Of a stretch of DNA of 64,000 bases, positions 43,304 to 52,274 are shown in pieces (the first letter of the stretch is position 1; the number at the start of each line of letters is the position of its first letter). Source of the stretch: Sinorhizobium sp. RAC02. GTDB taxonomy: Bacteria > Pseudomonadota > Alphaproteobacteria > Rhizobiales > Rhizobiaceae. Both the position numbers and the translations under genes were made by a program. The notes beneath the pieces were generated by a model. The model did no database searches. It was given only the letters and a program-made list of their open reading frames with translations, and was not told the origin of the DNA. The DNA lies in contig NZ_CP016450.1 of assembly GCF_001713395.1 (NCBI RefSeq), forward strand, positions 1,984,001-2,048,000, in the 5' to 3' direction.

Positions 43304-44728
43304 ATGCCGGAAAACGGAGTACGCGACGGGATGGACGCGAGTATCTTGAAGGACGCTGGCTTTGCGCCCGTCGACGAGGCAGGATGGCGCAAGCTGGCGG
43401 AGAAGGCGCTGAAGGGCGCAGACTTCGACGCGACGCTCATCTCCCGCAGCGATGACGGCCTCGAAATCCGGCCGATCTACACGCGCCGCGACGGTGCCCT
43501 CCCGCTTGCCCACAGCCACGCCGCGACGCCCCATGCCGGCGACGCCTGGACCGTCAACCAGCGCCGCGACGATGCAGACCTTTCTCGCGCCCGCGCCCAG
43601 ATGGCCGACGACCTCGAAAATGGTGCAACGGGCATCGCCCTGATCTTTCAAAGCAGCGCCGCCGCCCACGGCGCGGGCATTACGGCCGGCAGCGAAACCG
43701 CCTTCCGCAAGACCGCCGCCGCGCGCGCCGCAGCGCCCTTCTCGCTCCGCCTCGAAGCCGGTTTTGTCGACCGGGCGCTGGCGACGACGCTCGCGCGTGC
43801 GCTGGGCGACGCGGGCGCAGAGAAGGCGACTGTGCATTTCGGGCTCGACCCCTTCACCTCCGCGCTTAGCGGCACTTACGGTGAAGCAGGAGAGTCCGCC
43901 GCGCTCGCCAAAACATTGATCGGCTTTGGTTTTTCCGGAACGGTTTTGAATGCCGATGGACGGCTGGCCCACAATGCCGGGGCCGGCGAAGCGCTGGAAC
44001 TTGCCATCGTCGCGGCAGCACTCGCGGAAAACCTGCGCCTGCTCGATGCGGAGGGTATCGCGCCCGAAGACACCTTCGCCGCAACGTCGCTGTGTCTTGC
44101 CGCCGACCAGGACCAGTTCCTCACCATCGCGAAATTCCGCGCCGCGCGGCTGATCCACGCAAAGATGCAGACCGCCTGCGGTATCTCGGAGCCGAAGCCT
44201 GCGCATCTCCACGCCGAGACGAGCTGGCGCATGCTCACCAAACGCGATCCGGAAACCAACATCCTGCGCAACACCATCGCCGTCTTTTCCGCCGGCACCG
44301 CCGGTGCGGACGAGATCACCGTGCTGCCGCACACGCTGGCGCTCGGCATACCGGACCCTTTCGCCCGCCGCATAGCCCGCAACACGCAGGTCGTGCTGAT
44401 CACCGAAAGCAACCTCGCCCATGTCGCCGACCCCGCCGCGGGCGCCGGTGGTATCGAGGCGCTGACGGATGCGCTGGCGGAAAAGGCGTGGGAGATTTTT
44501 GCCGGGATCGAGAAGAAGGGCGGGCTTTCGGCCGCCATCGCCTCGGGAGAGATAAAGGCCCTGGTGGAGGCGGCACGCGCCGAGCGCTCGGTGAAGCCGA
44601 TCGTCGGCACGACGCTGTTCCCGCTGAAGGACGAGCGGACATTCACGCTGCTGGGGCCGCTTGCGCCTGACCAAAACACGGGCCTGTCGCCCGTTCTTCT
44701 CGCCGATCTTGCGGAGGTGGCGGCATGA
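43304..44728 (+). CDS. mutA: Methylmalonyl-CoA mutase small subunit (MutA-like), short form
   Basis: The 474-residue product (start 43304; ATG 43331 is an alternative with GGAG upstream) resembles the TIM-barrel part of the small mutase subunit: [97 protein letters not shown]. Typical MutA proteins also carry a degenerate C-terminal cobalamin domain; here the frame ends soon after the barrel, so that domain is absent. The stop overlaps the large subunit start by four bases. Confidence 0.85.
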   Translation: MPENGVRDGMDASILKDAGFAPVDEAGWRKLAEKALKGADFDATLISRSDDGLEIRPIYTRRDGALPLAHSHAATPHAGDAWTVNQRRDDADLSRARAQMADDLENGATGIALIFQSSAAAHGAGITAGSETAFRKTAAARAAAPFSLRLEAGFVDRALATTLARALGDAGAEKATVHFGLDPFTSALSGTYGEAGESAALAKTLIGFGFSGTVLNADGRLAHNAGAGEALELAIVAAALAENLRLLDAEGIAPEDTFAATSLCLAADQDQFLTIAKFRAARLIHAKMQTACGISEPKPAHLHAETSWRMLTKRDPETNILRNTIAVFSAGTAGADEITVLPHTLALGIPDPFARRIARNTQVVLITESNLAHVADPAAGAGGIEALTDALAEKAWEIFAGIEKKGGLSAAIASGEIKALVEAARAERSVKPIVGTTLFPLKDERTFTLLGPLAPDQNTGLSPVLLADLAEVAA

Positions 44729-46857
44729 GCCGGATCCCCGACTTCTCCACCATCACCTGGTCGAAGCCAGCCGCACCCGCCGCACCAACCGGCGAGGCTG
44801 CATGGCTCACCCCGGAGGGCATTGCCGTCAGCGGCGCCTATGGCGCGGCGGATCTGGCCGACCTGTCCTATCTCGATACCTGGCCTGGTGCCGCGCCCTA
44901 TCTGCGTGGCCCCTACCCCACGATGTACGTCCAGCAGCCCTGGACGATCCGGCAATATGCCGGCTTCTCGACGGCGGAGGAATCGAACGCCTTCTACCGC
45001 CGCAACCTCGCCTCCGGCCAGAAGGGCCTGTCCGTCGCCTTCGACCTCGCCACCCACCGCGGCTATGACAGCGACCATCCACGCGTGGCAGGCGATGTCG
45101 GCATGGCGGGCGTGGCGATCGATTCCATCCTCGACATGCAGCAATTGTTCGACGGCATTCCGCTCGACGAGATGAGCGTCTCCATGACCATGAATGGCGC
45201 GGTGCTGCCGATCATGGCGCTGTTCATCGTCGCGGCGGAGGAACAGGGCGTTTCCGAGGACAAGCTGTCCGGGACCATCCAGAACGACATTCTCAAGGAG
45301 TTCATGGTCCGCAACACCTATATCTACCCGCCGCAGCCCTCGATGCGGATCATCTCCGACATCTTCAGCTATACCAGCCGGCGCATGCCGAAGTTCAACT
45401 CCATCTCGATTTCCGGCTATCACATGCAGGAAGCGGGCGCGACGGCGGACCTGGAACTCGCCTACACCATCGCCGACGGCATCGAATATGCCCGCGCCGG
45501 TGTCGCCGCCGGGCTCGACATCGACACCTTCGCGCCGCGCCTTTCGTTCTTCTGGGCGATCGGCATGAACTTCTTCATGGAAGTCGCCAAGATGCGCGCC
45601 GCGCGCCTGATCTGGGCAGCCCTTATGAAGACGAACTTTTCCCCGAAGGACGCGCGGTCGCTGGCATTGCGCACCCATTGCCAGACCTCCGGCTGGTCGC
45701 TGACCGCGCAGGACCCGATGAACAACGTCATGCGCACCATGGTGGAGGCGATGGCGGCGACGCAGGGGCATACGCAGTCGCTGCACACCAATTCCTTCGA
45801 CGAGGCCCTGGCGCTGCCGACCGACCATTCCGCCCGCATCGCCCGCAACACGCAGATCCTGCTGCAGAAGGAAAGCGGCACGACGCGCATCATCGATCCC
45901 TGGGGCGGCTCGGCCTATGTCGAGCGGCTGACACATGATCTCGTTGCGCGGGCGCTGTCCCATATCGAGGAGGTGGAGGCGCTCGGCGGCATGGCCAAGG
46001 CCATCGAGAAGGGCATTCCCAAGCTCCGGATCGAGGAGGCCGCGGCCCGCACGCAGGCGCGCATCGATTCGGGCCAGCAGACCGTCGTCGGCGTCAATTT
46101 CTCACGGCCGGAGCGCGACATCGAGGTGGACGTGCTGAAGGTCGACAATTCCGAGGTGCGCGCCAGCCAGCTCTCGAAACTCCAGCAGTTGAAGGGCACG
46201 CGCGACACGGCGGCGGCCGAAAGCGCGCTGGATGCCCTGACGGACGTGGCGAAAAGCGGCGACGGCAATCTTCTGGAATTCGCGGTGAAGGCCGCCCGCG
46301 CGCGGGCAACGGTGGGCGAGATCGCCTATGCGCTGGAAAAGGCCTTTGGCCGCCATGTCGCGGAAATCCGCACGATCTCCGGCGTCTACCGCAAGGAGAT
46401 GGGCGCCAACGACCGGGCTTTCAACACCGCCGTAGACAAGGTCGCCGCCTTCGAAAAGCTCCGGCGCGAAAAGCCCTCCATCCTCGTCGCCAAGATGGGG
46501 CAGGATGGGCACGACCGCGGCCAGAAGGTCATCGCCACCGCCTTTGCGGACCTCGGCTTCAATGTCATAGTCGGCGCCATGTTCCAGACGCCGGAAGAGG
46601 TGGCGGAGCTGGCGATCCGCGAAGGCGCTCATATCGTCGGCGCTTCGTCGCTTGCCGCCGGCCATCTGACGCTGGTGCCGGAACTGAAGGCCGCGCTGAT
46701 CAAACGCGGTGCGCGCGACATGCTGATCGCCGTCGGCGGCGTCATCCCGCCGCAGGATTTTCCAGCCCTGGAACAGGCCGGCGCCGACGCGATCTTCCCG
46801 CCCGGCACGGTGATCGCGGATGCTGCCTCCGCGCTGATCGACCGGCTGATGGCGTGA
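44725..46857 (+). CDS. mutB: Methylmalonyl-CoA mutase large, catalytic subunit
   Basis: The 710-residue subunit has the substrate-binding barrel ([62 protein letters not shown]) and a C-terminal B12 domain with the signature DGHDRGQKV, where His596 should ligate cobalt, and [14 protein letters not shown]. It rearranges (R)-methylmalonyl-CoA to succinyl-CoA. Rhizobial literature calls the gene bhbA. The four-base overlap with the small subunit indicates coupled translation. No MeaB or epimerase gene is near. Confidence 0.95.
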   Translation: MSRIPDFSTITWSKPAAPAAPTGEAAWLTPEGIAVSGAYGAADLADLSYLDTWPGAAPYLRGPYPTMYVQQPWTIRQYAGFSTAEESNAFYRRNLASGQKGLSVAFDLATHRGYDSDHPRVAGDVGMAGVAIDSILDMQQLFDGIPLDEMSVSMTMNGAVLPIMALFIVAAEEQGVSEDKLSGTIQNDILKEFMVRNTYIYPPQPSMRIISDIFSYTSRRMPKFNSISISGYHMQEAGATADLELAYTIADGIEYARAGVAAGLDIDTFAPRLSFFWAIGMNFFMEVAKMRAARLIWAALMKTNFSPKDARSLALRTHCQTSGWSLTAQDPMNNVMRTMVEAMAATQGHTQSLHTNSFDEALALPTDHSARIARNTQILLQKESGTTRIIDPWGGSAYVERLTHDLVARALSHIEEVEALGGMAKAIEKGIPKLRIEEAAARTQARIDSGQQTVVGVNFSRPERDIEVDVLKVDNSEVRASQLSKLQQLKGTRDTAAAESALDALTDVAKSGDGNLLEFAVKAARARATVGEIAYALEKAFGRHVAEIRTISGVYRKEMGANDRAFNTAVDKVAAFEKLRREKPSILVAKMGQDGHDRGQKVIATAFADLGFNVIVGAMFQTPEEVAELAIREGAHIVGASSLAAGHLTLVPELKAALIKRGARDMLIAVGGVIPPQDFPALEQAGADAIFPPGTVIADAASALIDRLMA

Positions 46858-46950
46858 GTTTGTGAACGCTGTGTCAATTGCCGCGCGAATTGCCGTTTTC
46901 GCGCGCGGGCGGTAGGTCGGGGTCACAATCAACCGATGTGAGGTGACGCG

Positions 46951-47910
46951 ATGCTGGTCAATGGCAAATGGACGGAAGACTGGCAGCCGGTTCAGGCAAC
47001 GGACGCCAAGGGCGGCTTCGTGCGCCAGGTGTCGAGTTTTCGCAACTGGGTGACACCGGATGGCAGCGCCGGCCCGACGGGCGAAGGCGGTTTTGCCGCC
47101 GCAGCCGGCCGTTATCACCTCTATGTCGCGCTGATCTGCCCCTGGGCGTCGCGCACGCTGATCACCCGCAAGCTGAAGAAGCTTGACGACGTGATCTCCA
47201 TCTCCGTCGTCGAGCCGGCATTGTCCGAGCAGGGCTGGCGCTTCGGTGACTATCCCGGCGCCAACCGCGACGATCTCAACGGCGCGACCTACATGCACGA
47301 GATCTATACCAGCGCCGACGCCGCCTTCACCGGCCGCGCCACCGTGCCGGTGCTCTGGGACAAGGAACGCAAGACGATCGTCAACAACGAATCCGCCGAT
47401 ATCGTGCGCATGCTGAACAGCGGGTTTGGCGCTTTGGCCGACGAAAGCGTCGATCTCTACCCGGAAGCCCTGCGCAGCGACATCGACACCCTCAACGAGC
47501 GCATCTACCCGTCGCTCAACAACGGCGTCTACCGCACCGGCTTCGCCACCACGCAGGTCGCCTATGAAGAGGCCTTCCATGGCGTCTTCGCCATGCTGGA
47601 CGAGCTGGAGACACGCCTTGCCGCTGGCGGGCCGTTCCTCACCGGCAGGACATTTACCGAGGCTGATATCCGCCTCTTCGTCACGCTCATCCGTTTCGAC
47701 GCCGCCTATTACGGCCTGTTCAAGTGCAACCGCCAGCGGCTGGCCGACTATCCGGCACTCTCGGCCTACACGAAGCGCGTGCTCGATCTGCCGGGCGTGC
47801 GCGACACGGTCAACATCGATCACATCAAACACGGCTATTACTCGATCAAGTCGCTCAACCCGAACCGCATCGTACCGATCGGGCCGGATCTCTCGGCGCT
47901 GGGGCTGTAA
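46951..47910 (+). CDS. Glutathionyl-hydroquinone reductase (GST xi class, YqjG/PcpF-like)
   Basis: The 319-residue protein matches the ECM4/YqjG family: VNGKWTEDW, the active-site loop RYHLYVALICPWASRTLITRKLK with catalytic Cys, IVNNESADIVRMLNS, and the all-alpha domain EADIRLFVTLIRFDAAYYGLFKCN followed by HIKHGYY. Such enzymes reduce glutathionyl-hydroquinones to free hydroquinones, recycling quinones after electrophilic attack. The gene appears monocistronic, 93 bases after mutB. Confidence 0.92.
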   Translation: MLVNGKWTEDWQPVQATDAKGGFVRQVSSFRNWVTPDGSAGPTGEGGFAAAAGRYHLYVALICPWASRTLITRKLKKLDDVISISVVEPALSEQGWRFGDYPGANRDDLNGATYMHEIYTSADAAFTGRATVPVLWDKERKTIVNNESADIVRMLNSGFGALADESVDLYPEALRSDIDTLNERIYPSLNNGVYRTGFATTQVAYEEAFHGVFAMLDELETRLAAGGPFLTGRTFTEADIRLFVTLIRFDAAYYGLFKCNRQRLADYPALSAYTKRVLDLPGVRDTVNIDHIKHGYYSIKSLNPNRIVPIGPDLSALGL

Positions 47911-47961
47911 ACCTCAGTCCGCCACCTTGACCATGTGCATGGGATACGGAATGGTCGGCCG

Positions 47962-48207
47962 ATGAGAGCCCGGCCATTCCCCTATATCAGCATCGCGGCG
48001 GCGGCGATTTCGACTGTCGTTCTCAATGTCTCCAACACGATACAGCAGCGCCATTGCGCCTTCGGATTCGGCGGCTTCCAGTGCAATAGCCCCTTCTCCG
48101 GTTATGGCGAGACGCTGCTCACAACGACCCTTGCCTCATTCGCTGTGCTCGTCGTATCGGCAGCAATCGCAGCGTGGAAGCTCATCGCCTGGTTTCGCTC
48201 GCGGTAA
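47962..48207 (+). CDS. Small membrane protein, hypothetical
   Basis: From ATG 47962 the 81-residue product has two hydrophobic stretches (about 7-25, YISIAAAAISTVVLNV; about 52-72, TLASFAVLVVSAAIAAWKLI) separated by a Cys-containing loop HCAFGFGGFQCN. A longer start at 47935 is possible, with no better ribosome site. The stop lies just before the convergent ligase gene. The family is unknown and the call rests on the membrane pattern and codon use alone. Confidence 0.45.
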   Translation: MRARPFPYISIAAAAISTVVLNVSNTIQQRHCAFGFGGFQCNSPFSGYGETLLTTTLASFAVLVVSAAIAAWKLIAWFRSR

Positions 48208-48213
48208 AAACCG

Positions 48214-49839
48214 TCAAACCTCCTTCGCCTCCACCATCGCCATCAGCGTTTCCAGCCGGTCGGCATCGGCGGGCAGCTTGTCCTGTCTGAGCCGCGCGAT
48301 GCGGGGAAAGCGCATCGCGACACCGGATTTGTGGCGGGTGGAGCGGTTGATACCCTCGAAGGCGACCTCGAGCACGAAACCGAAGGCGGGCTCCGCCCGC
48401 ACGGCCCGCACCGGGCCGAAGCGTTCCGTCGTGTTGTTGCGCACATAACGGTCGAGTACTTCGAGCTCGGCATCGGTGAAGCCGAAATAGGCTTTTCCGA
48501 CGGGTACCAGCACGTCGCCGTCCGGGCCTTGCGTCCACACACCGAAGGTGAAGTCGGAATAGTAGCTCGAGCGTTTGCCGTGGCCGCGCTGGGCGTACAT
48601 CATCACGGCATCGACATTGTAGGGATCGCGCTTCCATTTGAACCACGGCCCTTTCATGCGGCCGGCCTGGTAGGGACTGTCGAGGCGCTTGATCATCACG
48701 CCCTCGATCACGGGGTCCGGCGGCTCGCGACGGATCGTTTCGAGTTCTTCCCAGGAGCCGAAGGGCACGAGCGGCGAGAGGTCGAACCGGTCGTGCGGCG
48801 CCGTCTCGATGAGATGGGTAAGCCGGGCGCGGCGCGCCACGAAGGTTTCCGGCCGCACGTCCGCCTCGCCGTCGAACAGCACGTCATAGGCACGCACGAA
48901 GGCGGGGTAGTCGTCCAGCATCTTCGCGTTCACCGTCTTGCGGTTCAGGCGCTGCTGCAGGTCGGAAAAGGTGCGCGTGGGGCTGTTGGTGCGGTCGGTG
49001 CCGCCGACGAGCAGCTCGCCGTCCACCACGCCCTCGAAATTGATCGCGTCGAGCACATCCGGGAAGGCGGCGGAAATGTCATCGCCGGAGCGGGAGTAGA
49101 GCCGGCGCGTCGCGCCTGCCGAAGACATCTGCACACGAATGCCGTCCCATTTCCATTCGGCGGCGAAATCGGCGGGGTCGAGAGTGTCGAGGTCGCCCTC
49201 GCCCACCGGATTGGCGAGCATGACGGAATGGAAGATCGCGGGCGTCGCCAGCACCGGTCGCTCGGTGCGCCCTTCCAGCCAGGCGAAGAGCGGTTCGTAA
49301 GGCGGCGCCAGACCGTGCCACAGCGTCTCGATCTCGGTGACATCCATGCCGGAGAATTCGGCAAGCGCCTGCTTGGCAAGCCGCGCCGACACGCCGATGC
49401 GCAGGCCCCCGGTCGCAAGCTTGATGAAGGCGAAGCGGGCGGAGGGATCCAGCCGGTCGAGCAGATCGCGCACGGCGGTGCGCACCTCGGTGCGGCCGAG
49501 CGCGTTCATTCGGGTGACGACGCTGCTCAGCTGCGGCTGCGCCTCGTCGGGCACGCGCTCCTTGCGCTCCTGGTCCCAGACGAGCGCGATCGTCTCGGCG
49601 AGGTCGCCGACATAATCGTAGGAATAGCGAAACAGCACCTCGTCCATGCGCTCCAGCACGAGTTCGCGCAGCAGCGCCGGCTTGACGCTCTTTAGATCGA
49701 GCGTGCCGGCGATCGCGGCAAGGCCGTAGCCGCGGTCGGGATCAGGCGTGTCGCGAAAATAGTCGGCGAGCAGTTTCAGCTTGCCGTTGCGCGAGGGGGT
49801 AAGGACGAGACGGTCGAGCAGTGTGGCAAAGGCTCTCAT
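48214..49839 (-). CDS. ATP-dependent DNA ligase (LigB/ligase-associated DNA damage set)
   Basis: The 541-residue ligase has an N-terminal domain (LLDRLVLTPSRNGKLKLLADYFRDTPDPDRGYGLAAI) and a catalytic core with the nucleotidylated Lys in EWKWDGIRVQ (Lys230), followed by GELLVGG and the C-terminal OB fold with KWKRDP. This matches the bacterial ATP-ligase type that sits with a DEXH helicase, a metallo-beta-lactamase exonuclease and a phosphoesterase. The exonuclease is upstream on the same strand, separated by a 319-base repeat region. Confidence 0.93.
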   Translation of the reverse strand: MRAFATLLDRLVLTPSRNGKLKLLADYFRDTPDPDRGYGLAAIAGTLDLKSVKPALLRELVLERMDEVLFRYSYDYVGDLAETIALVWDQERKERVPDEAQPQLSSVVTRMNALGRTEVRTAVRDLLDRLDPSARFAFIKLATGGLRIGVSARLAKQALAEFSGMDVTEIETLWHGLAPPYEPLFAWLEGRTERPVLATPAIFHSVMLANPVGEGDLDTLDPADFAAEWKWDGIRVQMSSAGATRRLYSRSGDDISAAFPDVLDAINFEGVVDGELLVGGTDRTNSPTRTFSDLQQRLNRKTVNAKMLDDYPAFVRAYDVLFDGEADVRPETFVARRARLTHLIETAPHDRFDLSPLVPFGSWEELETIRREPPDPVIEGVMIKRLDSPYQAGRMKGPWFKWKRDPYNVDAVMMYAQRGHGKRSSYYSDFTFGVWTQGPDGDVLVPVGKAYFGFTDAELEVLDRYVRNNTTERFGPVRAVRAEPAFGFVLEVAFEGINRSTRHKSGVAMRFPRIARLRQDKLPADADRLETLMAMVEAKEV

Positions 49840-50158
49840 GGAGAAGGCCCTTCCATTGCCCTAGGCTTTGAACCTTTCCGCGCGAATTGCGCTGGCAGAG
49901 GCGCACCGTCAGGGCGGCAGACTCCCACCTCCCCCTTGAGGGGGGAGGTCGCCGCAAAGCGGCGGGTGGGGGTGACCCGCATCCGCGCGGGCGGCGCTTG
50001 CGGAGCAGTTGCATCACCCCACCCCGGAGCTTCGCTCCGACCCTCCCCCTCGAGGGGAGGGTAAAGGAGCAGGCCGGCTCGCCGAAAATCCACTCGGCCT
50101 TTCGCAGTTCCGGGAAAAGATGCACCTAACGAGCGGGCGAGAAGAACAGGTGGCATCA
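49840..50158. repeat. Intergenic repeat of the CCTCCCC...GGGGAGG type, in ligase-exonuclease gap
   Basis: ACCTCCCCCTTGAGGGGGGAGGT near 49925-49948 and CCCTCCCCCTCGAGGGGAGGG near 50041-50061 are two hairpins, with CGCCGCAAAGCGGCG and CCGGAGCTTCGCTCCG hairpins between. This 319-base interval holds no gene and separates the two repair genes. Confidence 0.7.
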
Positions 50159-51169
50159 TCAATCCCCTTCATCCTCATAGCCGACGAGATGCAACGGCTT
50201 GGCCGGCACGCCGGCTAGCTCGCACCAGCGCACCAGCGCCTCCTCGCGGCCGTGCGTCACCCAGACCTCGCTTGGCGCCAGTTCGCGGATCGTTTCGGTG
50301 AGTTCCGGCCAGTCGCAATGGTCGGAAATGACGAGCGGCAGTTCGACGCCGCCCTGCTTGGCGCGCTGGCGCACCATCATCCAGCCGGAGGCGAAGGCGA
50401 TGAGCGGTTCGTTGAAGCGGCGTGCCCAGCGATCGGCAAAGGCGGAGGGCGGGCCGACGATGACGGCGCCGCGAAAATCCGTCGGGTCCCCCTTCTCCAA
50501 TGTGGCGGGACGCAGGTCGCCGAGGTCGATGTCGCGGCTGACATAATAGTCGCAGAGCCGCGCCAGCGAGCCATGGATATAGATCGGCGCGTCATAGCCG
50601 CAATCGCGCAGCAGGCGGATGACGCGCTGCGACTTGCCGAGCGAATACGCGCCGACGAGATGGCTGCGCTCGGGAAACTGCCTCAGCGAGGTCAGCAGCT
50701 TGCCCATCTCGGCCTTGGGTTCCGGATGATGGAAGACCGGCAGGCCGAAGGTCGCCTCGGTGATGAAGACGTCGCAGGGGACAGGCTCGTAGGCGACGCA
50801 GGTCGGGTCCGCACCGCGCTTGTAGTCGCCCGAGGCGACGATGCGCAGGCCATCCTTCTCCACCGCGATCTGCGCGGAGCCGAGCACATGGCCCGCCGGA
50901 TGAAACGAGACAGTGACGCCGTTGAGATCAATGCGCTCGCCGAAGGCGGCCGCCTGCATGGTGCCGCAGAAATCCTCGCCATAACGGATCGCCATGATGT
51001 CGAGCGTCTCACGCGTCGCCAGCACGGCACCGTGGCCGGCACGGGCATGATCCGAGTGGCCGTGCGTGATCAGCGCCCGCGCCACGGGGCGGACGGGATC
51101 GATGTAGAAATCGCCGGCAGGGCAATAAAGACCGGCGGGCGCCGGCTTGAGGAGCTGATCGGGCTTCAT
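50159..51169 (-). CDS. Ligase-associated DNA exonuclease (metallo-beta-lactamase/beta-CASP)
   Basis: The 336-residue nuclease has the metal motif THGHSDH (His36, His38, Asp40, His41), further acidic and His positions in VASGDYKRGADPTC, and ISDHCDWPEL and VTHGREEALVRWC near the C-terminus. It is the exonuclease type that accompanies the bacterial ATP-dependent ligase and resembles SNM1/Pso2-like enzymes. It probably trims damaged ends before ligation. The helicase and phosphoesterase of the usual four-gene set are not in this window. Confidence 0.92.
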   Translation of the reverse strand: MKPDQLLKPAPAGLYCPAGDFYIDPVRPVARALITHGHSDHARAGHGAVLATRETLDIMAIRYGEDFCGTMQAAAFGERIDLNGVTVSFHPAGHVLGSAQIAVEKDGLRIVASGDYKRGADPTCVAYEPVPCDVFITEATFGLPVFHHPEPKAEMGKLLTSLRQFPERSHLVGAYSLGKSQRVIRLLRDCGYDAPIYIHGSLARLCDYYVSRDIDLGDLRPATLEKGDPTDFRGAVIVGPPSAFADRWARRFNEPLIAFASGWMMVRQRAKQGGVELPLVISDHCDWPELTETIRELAPSEVWVTHGREEALVRWCELAGVPAKPLHLVGYEDEGD

Positions 51170-51232
51170 GACGGAGAAGATAGCGGCTTTGCGGCGCTCT
51201 GCCAGAGGGGTGGCGTCGTTTGCGGTGCCGCT

Positions 51233-51670
51233 TCAGCGCAGTTCCTGGGCGAGCCCGATGAGAAGCCCTTCGGGGCCACGGATATAGCAGAGCCGATAGA
51301 CGCCTTCGTAATCGACGACGTCGCCGACGAGTGCCGCGCCGCGCGGGCGAAGCCGTTCCAGCGTCTCGTCGAGGTCGTCCACGGCGAACATGACGCGGAG
51401 ATAGCCAAGCACATTGACCGGGGCGTTGCGGTGATCGGCGACGACGGCCGGCCGCAGAAAGCGGGAGAGCTCAAGCCGGCTATGGCCGTCGGGCGTCCGC
51501 ATCATGGCGATCTCGACATGCTGATCGCCGAGTCCCGTGACACGCCCTGCCCATTCTCCCTCGATCATGGCCCGCCCTTCGAGCTCAAGGCCGAGTTCGC
51601 GAAAGAAGTCGATCGTCGCATCGAGGTCCTCGACGACGATGCCGACATTGTCCATCCGCTTGATCGCCAT
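51233..51670 (-). CDS. VOC-family protein (glyoxalase/bleomycin-resistance type)
   Basis: The 145-residue protein begins AIKRMDNVGIVVEDLDATIDFFRELGLELEGRA with a metal-binding-like His/Glu pattern in DQHVEIAMMRTPDGHSRLELSRFLRP and ends VDYEGVYRLCYIRGPEGLLIGLAQEL. This is the VOC fold; the substrate cannot be told. It shares strand with the exonuclease (63 bases away) but the MarR gene 94 bases upstream is a better candidate regulator or partner. Confidence 0.82.
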   Translation of the reverse strand: MAIKRMDNVGIVVEDLDATIDFFRELGLELEGRAMIEGEWAGRVTGLGDQHVEIAMMRTPDGHSRLELSRFLRPAVVADHRNAPVNVLGYLRVMFAVDDLDETLERLRPRGAALVGDVVDYEGVYRLCYIRGPEGLLIGLAQELR

Positions 51671-51764
51671 GTTTCAATCTCCGAAAGTCTACGAACCGTG
51701 AAAACAGGAATGCCTGTGGTGGGATGTGCGTTCCCGGCATTCTCCTGACAACCGTCGGCGGCGG

Positions 51765-52211
51765 CTAGGCAATCGCCAGCATGCCCGCACGCAGCGCCTT
51801 CATGTCGACGGCAGAAAGCTGGGCATCGACCTTTTCGTGCGTTTCCTTCCAGATCGGGAAGGCCTGGGTCAGCAGGCTGCGGCCCTCCTCCGTCAGGCGC
51901 AGGAGGCGTCCGCGGCGGTCTCGGGGGTCGGCCTCTACGCGCACGAGGCCACGGCGTTCGAGCGGCTTGAGCGCTGCCGTCAGCGTGGTGCGATCCATGG
52001 CGAGCAGGTTCGCGACCGGCCCCATCGGCGGCGGTGCGGGGCGGTTCAGCGACATCAAAAGCGAGAACTGGCCGTTGGTGAGGCCGAGCGGGCGCAACGC
52101 ATCGTCGAAGCGGCGTGCCAGGGCGCGGGCCGCACGCTGGGCATGCAGGCACAGGCAATGGTCACGCACGAACAGCGTCGTTTCGTAGGGAATCAGGACT
52201 TCATCAGACAT
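51765..52211 (-). CDS. MarR-family transcriptional regulator
   Basis: From ATG 52211 the 148-residue protein has a MarR winged helix: LGLTNGQFSLLMSLNRPAPPPMGPVANLLAMDRTTLTAALKPLERRGLVRVEADPRDRRGRLLRLTEEG. A perfect palindrome, GTTGATATCAAC, 11 bases upstream of the start (52222-52233) is a likely autoregulatory site. The VOC gene downstream is a plausible target. A cysteine (HCLCLHAQR) in the N-terminal helix could sense redox, but that is inference. Confidence 0.88.
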   Translation of the reverse strand: MSDEVLIPYETTLFVRDHCLCLHAQRAARALARRFDDALRPLGLTNGQFSLLMSLNRPAPPPMGPVANLLAMDRTTLTAALKPLERRGLVRVEADPRDRRGRLLRLTEEGRSLLTQAFPIWKETHEKVDAQLSAVDMKALRAGMLAIA

Positions 52212-52221
52212 GTTTCTTACT

Positions 52222-52233
52222 GTTGATATCAAC
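52222..52233. promoter_or_regulatory. MarR-type operator palindrome
   Basis: GTTGATATCAAC is a perfect 12-base palindrome at the MarR gene promoter, extended by TTAC/GTAA on each side with one base misaligned. Confidence 0.55.
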
Positions 52234-52274
52234 GTAACAATGTCAAGAAGCAACGTGCGGGACCGCAGGAATTA

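Noticed and set aside
43876..45963. 695-residue open frame on the minus strand opposite mutA/mutB
   Set aside because: Antisense to the mutase subunits; composition is that of a shadow frame and no motifs are seen.
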